Positions 1-4,924 of a stretch of DNA of 7,750 nucleotides are shown here, in pieces (position 1 is the first letter of the stretch; each line of letters starts with the position of its first letter). A program made the position numbers and the translations under genes. The stretch comes from a bacterium. GTDB taxonomy: Bacteria > Verrucomicrobiota > Verrucomicrobiae > Opitutales > Opitutaceae. The notes beneath the pieces are model-generated. The model did no database searches. It had not been told where the DNA came from and saw nothing but the letters and a program-made list of their open reading frames with translations. Location of the stretch: positions 1 to 7,750 of the forward strand of contig JAJXYI010000493.1 in the NCBI GenBank assembly GCA_021780625.1. Reading direction: 5' to 3'.

Positions 1-1
1 G

Positions 2-379
2 GCGATCCTCTCCGCGCCCGTCGTGGTGGCGTCGTGGATCAACCTGCAGTATTTCGCCTCGAGCGCGGATCCGGTGAACTACGCCGCGGGGGACAAGCGC
101 CTGCACAACGTGGTCGGAGGGATCGGTGTATTCGAGGGCAACGGGGGCGACCTGAAGCCCGGGCTGCCACTGCAATCGGTGTTCGAGGACGGACGGCGCG
201 TGCACGAACCGCTGCGGCTCTCGGTCTTCGTGCAGGCTGAGCGCTCGAAGGTCGATGCAGCCCTCGAGGCGGTGTCAGACACGGCCAAACTCGTCGAGAA
301 CGGCTGGGTGCACCTCTTCGCCCTGGAAGGCGGGACCTGCCACCGCCGTGTGCGCGAGGGCTGGGTGCGGGTGGCCTGA
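2..379 (+). CDS. dabA: DabA-type inorganic carbon transporter subunit (DUF2309/UPF0753), C-terminal part
   Basis: This is the C-terminal 125 residues of a DUF2309 protein; the frame is open from base 2 and its start lies outside the window. DabA proteins are large, carbonic-anhydrase-like, membrane-associated subunits that work with an NuoL-like membrane partner (DabB) to accumulate dissolved inorganic carbon. The visible part carries the conserved family tail: SWINLQYFAS, then GDKRLHNVVGGIGVFEGNGG, then GLPLQSVF and HEPLRLSVF. The zinc-binding residues of the family sit further upstream and cannot be checked here. The gene ends with TGA at 377-379, five bases from the convergent purE stop. 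DabB normally lies next to dabA and would be outside the left edge. Whether this copy serves autotrophy or simply supplies bicarbonate to a heterotroph cannot be told. Family assignment is confident; the function of this copy is inferred. Confidence 0.9.
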   Translation, partial: AILSAPVVVASWINLQYFASSADPVNYAAGDKRLHNVVGGIGVFEGNGGDLKPGLPLQSVFEDGRRVHEPLRLSVFVQAERSKVDAALEAVSDTAKLVENGWVHLFALEGGTCHRRVREGWVRVA

Positions 380-391
380 GCCGCTCAGGCC
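373..391. terminator. Perfect 8-bp hairpin over both stop codons of convergent dabA and purE
   Basis: GGCCTGAG (373-380), loop CCG (381-383), CTCAGGCC (384-391) is a perfect inverted repeat. It contains the dabA stop (TGA, 377-379) and, on the other strand, the purE stop (TGA, 387-385). With only five bases between the genes it is the only obvious structure that could end transcription in either direction. Neither side is followed by a T-run, so it is not a canonical intrinsic terminator; it could instead act as a 3'-end stabilising stem. The symmetry is seen directly; the role is inferred. Confidence 0.45.
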
Positions 392-897
392 TCCGCGCCG
401 CCCTGGACCTTCGCGCGGCTCTTCCTGGACTCGCCTGCGATGCGCGCGCGATAGGCGCCCATCCTGCGGCGGAGCGCGGGGTCGGCGGTGCCGAGGATGC
501 GCGCGGCCATCAGGCCCGCGTTCTTCGCGCCGCCGATCGCCATCGTGGCGACGGGGATGCCACCGGGCATCTGGGCGATGGAGAGGAGGGAGTCCATGCC
601 CTTGAGGGCCTTGCTCTCGACGGGCACGCCCACGACGGGGAGATTGGTGAGGCTGGCGACCATGCCTGGCAGGTGCGCGGCGCCGCCGGCGCCGGCGATG
701 ATGACGCGCAGGCCGCGGCCCTCGGCGGCCTTGGCGTAGGCGACCATGTCCTCGGGTGTCCGGTGTGCGGATACGACGGTGGCCTCATAGGGCACGCCGA
801 ATTCGCCGAGGATGCGGGCGGCTTCAGACATCGTGGGCCAATCGGATTCGCTGCCCATGATGATTCCGACGAGGGGCTTGGTCTTGGAGGATTTCAT
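385..897 (-). CDS. purE: N5-carboxyaminoimidazole ribonucleotide mutase, class I PurE
   Basis: PurE converts N5-CAIR to 4-carboxy-AIR (CAIR) in de novo purine synthesis, a cytosolic step directly after PurK. The protein is 170 residues, close to the 169 of E. coli PurE. The active-site signatures fall where expected: GSESDW at 15-20 (Ser16, Asp19), VSAHRTP at 42-48 (Ser43, His45, Arg46), the glycine-rich [12 protein letters not shown] loop, and VGVPV followed by [19 protein letters not shown]. The frame stays open upstream to 969, but that extension only translates an intergenic repeat ([11 protein letters not shown]), so the ATG at 897-895 is taken as the start; its only SD-like bases (AGG) directly abut the ATG. 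The C-terminal tail after about residue 150 is Arg/Lys-rich and less conserved. It lies downstream of purK on the same strand, separated by 318 bp. Identification is secure. Confidence 0.97.
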   Translation of the reverse strand: MKSSKTKPLVGIIMGSESDWPTMSEAARILGEFGVPYEATVVSAHRTPEDMVAYAKAAEGRGLRVIIAGAGGAAHLPGMVASLTNLPVVGVPVESKALKGMDSLLSIAQMPGGIPVATMAIGGAKNAGLMAARILGTADPALRRRMGAYRARIAGESRKSRAKVQGGAEA

Positions 898-900
898 CCT

Positions 901-940
901 AAAAAACGCAGTGAACAGAAGGAAACGAAGGCAACAAAGA
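901..940 (-). repeat. Intergenic repeat copy A (left inverted arm)
   Basis: Read on the minus strand this 40-mer contains the core CTTCGTTTCCTTCTGTT and runs into a T-rich end three bases before the purE start codon. It matches copy C at 1173-1212, in opposite orientation, at 34 of 40 positions by hand alignment, with 17 identical bases in a row. The repeat has an internal period of about nine bases (variants of CTTCGTTTC). Confidence 0.8.
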
Positions 941-1046
941 TATGAGGTTCCGGCAATTGAACCAACCAACCTGACTCAGTACGACTCGCTCGTGAGTTGG
1001 ATGGGAAATCATTCTCGAATTCTGGTTTCGGCCAGACTTTGCGATC

Positions 1047-1080
1047 GAGTGGAACGGAAGGCAACGAAGGGAACGGAGAA
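1047..1080 (-). repeat. Intergenic repeat copy B (internal, diverged)
   Basis: On the minus strand this copy reads TCCGTTCCCTTCGTTGCC and then TTCCGTTCC, matching the first 28 positions of copy A at 23 positions by hand alignment. It has the same orientation as copy A, lacks the T-rich end, and looks like an older, diverged member of the same repeat family. Confidence 0.6.
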
Positions 1081-1110
1081 CAAACGGCGTACCACAAAAT
1101 TGTGTGATTT

Positions 1111-1129
1111 ACTCACCGTTCGGGTGAGT
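1111..1129. repeat. Perfect 7-bp hairpin ACTCACC/GGTGAGT
   Basis: ACTCACC (1111-1117), loop GTTCG (1118-1122), GGTGAGT (1123-1129) forms a perfect stem in the middle of the purK-purE spacer. On the plus strand a short TTTT run follows at 1133-1136; on the minus strand, the direction of purK and purE transcription, the sequence after it is AAATCACAC and then AATTTT. It could attenuate or punctuate the purK-purE transcript, but the downstream run is weak. The stem is seen directly; its role is not known. Confidence 0.35.
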
Positions 1130-1172
1130 CGATTTTGACCCGGTGAATTCGTGCAATCGCTTGGCTCGGCCT

Positions 1173-1212
1173 TCTTCGTTATCTTCGTTTCCTTCTGTTA
1201 ACTGTGTTTTTG
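1173..1212 (+). repeat. Intergenic repeat copy C (right inverted arm)
   Basis: Read on the plus strand this copy contains CTTCGTTTCCTTCTGTT and the tail ACTGTGTTTTTG. It ends three bases from the purK stop codon (1216-1218). It is the inverted partner of copy A at 901-940 (34 of 40 positions). In a purK-purE read-through RNA the two arms could pair over a loop of about 230 nucleotides. Confidence 0.8.
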
Positions 1213-1215
1213 AGT

Positions 1216-2409
1216 TCAGGGCTTGGTGCCGAAGCGGATGAAGCTGGCGGCGGTGGTGGCGCGGTGCATGGCCTCGTCGGCGGAGGAGCCGAGGGCGTTG
1301 ACGTGGCCGAGCTTGCGGCGCGGGCCGCTCATCCACTTGCCGTAGAGATGGACGTGGGCGTCGGGGACCTCGAGCGCTCGGTCGAGGCCCTGGACGACGG
1401 CGGGCTCCTTGGAGTCGCCGAGCAGATTGATCATCACGGCGGCGGGGGCGCGCAGGGCGGTGGAGCCGAGGGGGAGGCCCATGACGGCGCGCACGTGGTT
1501 CTCGAACTGGGAGCAGACGCAGGCGTCCTGGGTGTAGTGGCCGGAATTGTGCACGCGCGGCGCGAGTTCGTTGATGAGCAGGGTGCCGTCCTTGAGCAGG
1601 AACAACTCGATGCCGAAGCTGCCCACGGCGCCGACGGCTTCGAGTGCGCGCTGAGCCATGCGAGAGGCCTCGCGGGCGATTTCGGCCGGCACGGAGGCGG
1701 GCACGAGCACAGTGGCGCAGATGTGGTTGTCCTGGCGCGTCTCGACCACCGGGTAGGCGGCGAGCTCGCCGCGGGTGCCGCGGGTGACGATGGTGGCGAG
1801 TTCGGACTCGAAGGGGCAGAAGGCCTCGACGTAGAGCGAGCCGGCCCCGCGGTGAAGCGCCTGCCAGGCTGCGTCCACGTCGGCAGGCGTGCGCACGGTG
1901 TAGTTGCCCTTGCCGTCGTAGCCGTTGCGGCGGCTTTTCAGGACGACGGGCCAGCCTTGCCGCGTTGCGAACAGTCCGAGGTCGTCGCGGGTTTCCACGG
2001 CGGCGAACTCCGCGACGCCCAAGCCGGCCTTTCGCAGGGTTTCCTTCTGCGCAAACTTGTCCTGGATGAGCCCGAGACAGGCAGAGCCGGGTCGCACCGG
2101 CACGCCCATGCGCTCGAGCACCGCGAGGCTGGCGGGCGACACGAATTCGTTTTCGAGCGTGACCACGTCGACCATACCGGCGAACTCCTCGAGCTTCAGT
2201 TCGGAGTCCCAGTCGCCTGCGAGGGTGAGCGCGGCGACGCTTGCGGCAGAGCTGTGTCCGTTGCGCTCCAGGACGACCACGTCGATGCCCAGGTTTGCGG
2301 CGGCGAGGGTGGTCATGCGGGCGAGCTGGCCGCCGCCGATGATTCCGAGGCGGGGATGGAGCCGGTGACCCGGCTTGCCGCCAATCTCGTTGTCGTAGGT
2401 TTCGTGCAT
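1216..2409 (-). CDS. purK: N5-carboxyaminoimidazole ribonucleotide synthase PurK (ATP-grasp)
   Basis: PurK uses ATP and bicarbonate to carboxylate aminoimidazole ribonucleotide to N5-CAIR, the substrate of PurE. The 397-residue protein has the PurK signatures in order: GIIGGGQLARM at 22-32 (N-terminal Rossmann-like domain), WPVVLKSRRNGYDGKGNY at 153-170 (ATP-grasp nucleotide site and the GYDGKG loop), ESEL at 201-204, INELAPRVHNSGHYTQDA at 279-296 (metal/ATP and substrate binding), and HLYGKWMSGPRRKLGHV at 354-370 in the C-terminal domain. The length is slightly above many PurKs because of an N-terminal extension of about 20 residues, but no later start precedes the glycine motif, so ATG 2409-2407 is used. 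No Shine-Dalgarno sequence precedes it. It lies 131 bp after the sigma-factor gene and has its own candidate promoter. It is followed by purE across an unusually long, repeat-containing spacer. Identification is secure. Confidence 0.97.
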   Translation of the reverse strand: MHETYDNEIGGKPGHRLHPRLGIIGGGQLARMTTLAAANLGIDVVVLERNGHSSAASVAALTLAGDWDSELKLEEFAGMVDVVTLENEFVSPASLAVLERMGVPVRPGSACLGLIQDKFAQKETLRKAGLGVAEFAAVETRDDLGLFATRQGWPVVLKSRRNGYDGKGNYTVRTPADVDAAWQALHRGAGSLYVEAFCPFESELATIVTRGTRGELAAYPVVETRQDNHICATVLVPASVPAEIAREASRMAQRALEAVGAVGSFGIELFLLKDGTLLINELAPRVHNSGHYTQDACVCSQFENHVRAVMGLPLGSTALRAPAAVMINLLGDSKEPAVVQGLDRALEVPDAHVHLYGKWMSGPRRKLGHVNALGSSADEAMHRATTAASFIRFGTKP

Positions 2410-2440
2410 CGTGGAAGGAGGGTCGGAACGTTGAGGTCGT

Positions 2441-2469
2441 TACCGTCCTCGGGACGGGCCGTTTGTCAA
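2441..2469 (-). promoter_or_regulatory. Candidate purK promoter with overlapping dyad
   Basis: On the minus strand a perfect TTGACA (2469-2464) is followed after 17 bases by ACGGTA (2446-2441), which resembles a -10 box only weakly. The expected transcript start would leave an upstream leader of about 25 bases before the purK ATG. A perfect 6-bp inverted repeat, CCGTCC-TCG-GGACGG (2443-2457), overlaps the spacer and -10 region and could be an operator or a small hairpin. The -35 match and the dyad are seen; promoter function is inferred. Confidence 0.35.
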
Positions 2470-2521
2470 AAGGTCCGTGCAGTCCGCCGGCCGGGCGATC
2501 CATCCGGCCCGCCGCCACGGT

Positions 2522-2536
2522 CGGGGCGCGGCCCCG
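2522..2536. terminator. GC-rich hairpin just after the sigma-factor stop
   Basis: CGGGGC-GCG-GCCCCG is a perfect 6-bp stem with a 3-base loop, located 4 bases beyond the stop codon of the ECF sigma gene (2543-2541). No T-run follows on the minus strand, so it is at best a weak or factor-assisted terminator. A second stem, GGCCGG with CCGGCC around a 9-base loop, lies shortly downstream near 2490-2511. Confidence 0.3.
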
Positions 2537-2540
2537 GGGG

Positions 2541-3842
2541 TCACGACGGCCCGCACTGGGCGAGTTTTCGGCGGAGCAGGTCGCGTTCGGCGGGCAGCGC
2601 CGCTAGTTCGAGGGCGCGACGCAGGCAGGCCTGGGCCTGTTCGGCGTTGCCGGCCTCCAGCCAGAACTCGCCGGCGATGGCGTGGAAGAGGTGGTAGCGC
2701 TCGAGCGCGGAGCGGCCTTCGATCGCCTGGAGCGCCCGCAGACCTTCGCGGGGCCCGTGAACGCGGGTGACGGCGACGGCCCGGTTGAGGGCGACGACCG
2801 GGGAGCGGTCCAGTTCAAGGAGATGGTCGTAGAGGGCCAGGATGCGCGCCCAGTCGGTGGAGGCGTAATCGGGGGCGAGGCAGTGACAGGCGGCGAGGCC
2901 CGCCTCGAGGTGGTAGCGCGTGATCGTGTCGCCGCTCCCCGATGCCGCGAGATGCTCGAGCCCGAGGCGGATCCGCTCGCGATTCCAGCGGCTGCGGTCC
3001 TGCTGGGCGAGCAGCAGGAGCGATCCGTCGTCGTCGACGCGCGCGGGCATGCGGGCCGAATTGAACTGCATCAGCGAGAGCAGGGCATGGGTCTCGGGAC
3101 GGTTGCCGAGCGGGTGTGCGGCGAGCAGACCCGCGAGCCGGATGGCCTCGTCGCAGAGCTCCTCGCGCAGGAGCCGGTCGCCGTGCGAAGCCTTGTAGCC
3201 CTCGTTGTAGAGCAGGTACAGGGCCTGGAGCACGGCGTCGACGCGCGGTTCGAGCTCGGCCGCGGTCGGCAGGTCGGTGGTGATGCCGCTCTCGCGCAGG
3301 AAAGCCCGGGCGCGCACCAGGCGCTTGGCGATCGCCGCCTCAGTGGAGAGAAAGGCTGCAGCGATCTCGCGTTCGCCGAAGCCGCAGAGCGTCTTGAGCA
3401 CCAGCGCAACCTGCGCATCGCCGGGCAGCCCGGGCTGGCAGCAGACAAACATCATGCGCAGCTGGCTGTCGCGGATCTCGTCCTCGAAGACCGGCGGGGG
3501 GGACGTGAGGGCGGACTGCAGGCAGTCCTCAACCAGGGGCACGAGCGCCTCCTGTTTGCCAGCCCACAGCGAGCCGCGTCGAACCAGGTCCAGGGCCCGG
3601 TTGCGCGCGGTCTTCAGAAGCCAGGCGGAGGGATTGTCGGGCACGCCGGTGAACGGCCAGGTCTGCATTGCGCGCATGAGGGCGTCCTGGATCACGTCTT
3701 CGGCGAGATGGAGGTTTCGCACCCCGAAGTGGCGCGTGAGGATCGACACCAGGCGGCCGGCCTCGCGACGGAAGAGGTGGTCGACGAGGGCCGCGACCTG
3801 GCGGTCGTCACCGGCCGGGGGAGTCGGTTCCTCAGGTGTCAC
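2541..3842 (-). CDS. ECF sigma factor of the ECF42 type with DUF6596/TPR-like C-terminal extension
   Basis: This is an RNA polymerase sigma factor of the extracytoplasmic-function class. With the chosen GTG start (3842-3840) it is 433 residues. The sigma-2 region lies at about 16-92 (HLAEDVIQDALMRAMQTW, then NPSAWLLKTARNRALDLVRR), and sigma-4 at about 125-185 (LKTLCGFGEREIAAAFLST, an HTH, then IAKRLVRARAFLRE). About 250 further residues follow, opening with LYLLYNEGYKASHG, the hallmark of the DUF6596 region, and ending in TPR-like helices (about 335-425). This layout is that of ECF42, which has no classical anti-sigma factor; the C-terminal extension is thought to be functionally required. 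The GTG overlaps the upstream TfoX-domain stop as GTGA, pointing to translational coupling. An ATG at 3923 is in frame but would overlap that gene by 85 bases with an Arg/Pro-rich, unlikely leader. The DGPF gene upstream fits the known ECF42-DGPF association. Confidence 0.93.
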   Translation of the reverse strand: MTPEEPTPPAGDDRQVAALVDHLFRREAGRLVSILTRHFGVRNLHLAEDVIQDALMRAMQTWPFTGVPDNPSAWLLKTARNRALDLVRRGSLWAGKQEALVPLVEDCLQSALTSPPPVFEDEIRDSQLRMMFVCCQPGLPGDAQVALVLKTLCGFGEREIAAAFLSTEAAIAKRLVRARAFLRESGITTDLPTAAELEPRVDAVLQALYLLYNEGYKASHGDRLLREELCDEAIRLAGLLAAHPLGNRPETHALLSLMQFNSARMPARVDDDGSLLLLAQQDRSRWNRERIRLGLEHLAASGSGDTITRYHLEAGLAACHCLAPDYASTDWARILALYDHLLELDRSPVVALNRAVAVTRVHGPREGLRALQAIEGRSALERYHLFHAIAGEFWLEAGNAEQAQACLRRALELAALPAERDLLRRKLAQCGPS

Positions 3843-4177
3843 GGGGAGGCGGATACGTAGTCGAGGGCCTCCCGCGCGAGCCGGGTCGCGGCTTGCGCGG
3901 TCCCGGGGGAGAGTTCGAGCCATTCCCGCATCGGGCGCCCCGGCCGGGGTTCAAAACGCGTGCCCCGCCCCTGCGCGACGAGGGTGTCGACGCGGTGGCG
4001 AGGGAGTTTCACGACCATGCGGTCGCCCGAGGCGAGCATGGCAAAGATCCGGCCTCCGGTGGCGAGCGCGCCCCGTCCGAATCCGCGCCGGCTGCCGGTC
4101 CCCACCGAGACACGCGGGTCGGCGGTGAGGCGGGCGACGAGCGCGTCGTAGGCTTCGGCCGGGTGGGCGGATTTCAT
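3839..4177 (-). CDS. TfoX N-terminal-domain protein
   Basis: The 112-residue product resembles stand-alone TfoX/Sxy N-terminal-domain proteins: RGFGRGALATGGRIFAML at about 31-48, MVVKLPRHRVDTLVAQG at about 54-70, and GRPMREWLELSP at about 80-91, followed by a C-terminal helix (LAREALDYV). In TfoX/Sxy this domain belongs to a competence regulator, but small one-domain versions are widespread and mostly of unknown role; it should not be called a competence factor from this evidence. Start ATG 4177-4175 overlaps the stop of the preceding small frame as ATGA. Its own TGA (3841-3839) overlaps the sigma-factor GTG. No Shine-Dalgarno sequence precedes it, so translation is probably coupled. An in-frame upstream ATG at 4237 would add 20 Arg-rich residues and is unlikely. 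The family call is fairly sure; the role is unknown, perhaps tied to the ECF42 regulon. Confidence 0.8.
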   Translation of the reverse strand: MKSAHPAEAYDALVARLTADPRVSVGTGSRRGFGRGALATGGRIFAMLASGDRMVVKLPRHRVDTLVAQGRGTRFEPRPGRPMREWLELSPGTAQAATRLAREALDYVSASP

Positions 4178-4449
4178 GGCGTCAACCGGCGGCCCGGTCC
4201 GCGCGGGTCGGCGCCGAATTGCCCGAGCAGCGCACACAGGGCATGCAGGTGCGCGGCGGCGTCCCGATCGTCGGGGTGATGGCTGGCCTGCGGATCATCA
4301 ATGGGAACAATGTGCGGGATCGCCTGGCCGGGCAAATCGGCGTCGCCTTTCGTGGAACGCGCGTGCACCGCGGCCGTCCGGGAGGGGCGCGGGCGCGGTG
4401 GGGCCGGGAGCCGGGCGCCTGCCGGCGCAACGGCGGGAGTCGGGTCCAT
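4174..4449 (-). CDS. Possible small hypothetical protein in the ECF42 operon
   Basis: I do not recognise this 91-residue frame. It starts 17 bases after the DGPF stop, and its TGA (4176-4174) overlaps the ATG of the TfoX-domain gene, the spacing expected of a real operon member. Third codon positions are mostly G or C, as in neighbouring genes. Against it: the first 30 residues are rich in Pro, Ala and Arg, typical of chance frames in GC-rich DNA, and no Shine-Dalgarno sequence is present. The second half looks more protein-like (IPHIVPIDDPQ, then AAAHLHALCALLGQFG, a plausible amphipathic helix). There is no signal peptide or membrane segment. It may be a true small gene, a remnant of a decayed gene, or simply spacer. 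Confidence 0.35.
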   Translation of the reverse strand: MDPTPAVAPAGARLPAPPRPRPSRTAAVHARSTKGDADLPGQAIPHIVPIDDPQASHHPDDRDAAAHLHALCALLGQFGADPRGPGRRLTP

Positions 4450-4466
4450 GGCGGAGCGGCCGGGGC

Positions 4467-4832
4467 CTAGCCAGCCCGGCAGAGCGCGGGGCGGACCTCC
4501 ACGGAAAATCCGTGATCGAGTCCGGGACAGCCCTTGGCGATCTCGGTCGCCGCGGCGAGAGACGAAGCCGTGACCGCGAGGGTGCCGCCCACCACTTCCT
4601 TGCCCTCGACGAAGGGCCCGTCGACGACGCGGGCGCCCCCCACGTTCCGAATAACCGTGCCGGCCTCGTCGAGTCGCTGGCCGCCCGAGGAGTGGCCCAG
4701 GCTCACGAGGCCGTCGATCCAGGCGGACCAGCGTTCGAAATTGCGCTGCATTTCCTCCGGCGACGGAAGAGGGTGGTCAACCGAATGGCGGAACAGCAGC
4801 ACGTAGGTGTTGGTGGAGTCGTAGTTTTTCAT
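4467..4832 (-). CDS. DGPF/YCII-related domain protein
   Basis: The 121-residue product belongs to the YCII-related (DGPF) family: a ferredoxin-like fold, often described as PhnB/YciI-like, of largely unknown biochemistry. The signature VVDGPFVEGKEVVGG lies at about 69-83. An N-terminal strand YVLLFRHS precedes a helix region with EMQRNFERWSAWIDGL at about 27-42. The C-terminal part (AAATEIAKGCPGLDHG, then VEVRP) is also typical. ATG 4832-4830 is the first start after the candidate promoter; a purine-rich AGAGGTGA lies 15 or more bases upstream, too far for a usual ribosome site. It is the first gene of the operon ending in the ECF42 sigma factor, and genes like it are the usual partners and proposed targets of ECF42. 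Whether it acts as an enzyme or a sensor is not known. Confidence 0.9.
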   Translation of the reverse strand: MKNYDSTNTYVLLFRHSVDHPLPSPEEMQRNFERWSAWIDGLVSLGHSSGGQRLDEAGTVIRNVGGARVVDGPFVEGKEVVGGTLAVTASSLAAATEIAKGCPGLDHGFSVEVRPALCRAG

Positions 4833-4859
4833 GAGATGAAATGTGGGTTCACCTCTAAT

Positions 4860-4886
4860 GACGAACGACTCGCCAGGCCCAGGACA
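4860..4886 (-). promoter_or_regulatory. Candidate ECF42-type promoter upstream of the DGPF gene
   Basis: On the minus strand TGTCCT (4886-4881) is followed after 17 bases by CGTC (4863-4860), about 28 bases before the DGPF ATG. From memory, ECF42 promoters have a TGTCGA-like -35 and a CGA/TC-like -10, so this is a partial match at suitable spacing. It would make the operon autoregulated. The implied transcript start falls very near the AGAGGTGA at 4857-4850, which weakens the case. The same 92-bp gap also holds a 5-bp dyad CGCAG/CTGCG (4887-4905). Confidence 0.3.
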
Positions 4887-4924
4887 CGCAGCGGAACCGA
4901 CTGCGGTCCAAGTGCGTGGGATGT

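Larger units (their letters stand above)
898..1215. other. Gene-free purK-purE spacer holding three copies of a repeat
   Basis: This spacer is visibly less GC-rich than its neighbours and contains no convincing gene. Short frames through it translate the repeats into peptides such as [12 protein letters not shown]. It begins and ends with a pair of about 40-bp inverted repeats (901-940 and 1173-1212), each three bases from the adjacent coding sequence, and has a third diverged copy at 1047-1080. A hairpin lies at 1111-1129 and a small dyad CACAAAATTGTG at 1093-1104. I see no transposase, tRNA or known riboswitch. A weak minus-strand promoter for purE could lie in the AT-richer part near 940-975, but no convincing -35/-10 pair was found. 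The whole block resembles a repeat cassette or MITE-like insertion between two genes of one operon. Confidence 0.7.

Noticed and set aside
898..969. Upstream extension of purE giving a 194-residue protein
   Set aside because: The added 24 residues translate the intergenic repeat; the ATG at 897 gives the standard PurE length and places the active-site residues at their usual positions.
894..1097. Short minus-strand frame in the purK-purE spacer (about 67 residues)
   Set aside because: Its peptide is largely the translation of repeat copies A and B, it overlaps the purE start, and it has no family resemblance.
1093..1104. Dyad CACAAAATTGTG as an operator
   Set aside because: Short palindromes of this size arise by chance in the AT-richer spacer; there is no second copy and no identifiable promoter beside it.
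1204..2697. A long plus-strand open frame (about 497 residues) opposite purK
   Set aside because: It is antisense to the secure purK gene and runs on into the sigma-factor gene; composition is low-complexity and no family is recognisable.
2682..3860. Plus-strand open frame (about 392 residues) opposite the sigma factor
   Set aside because: Antisense shadow of the ECF42 gene; no domain and biased composition.
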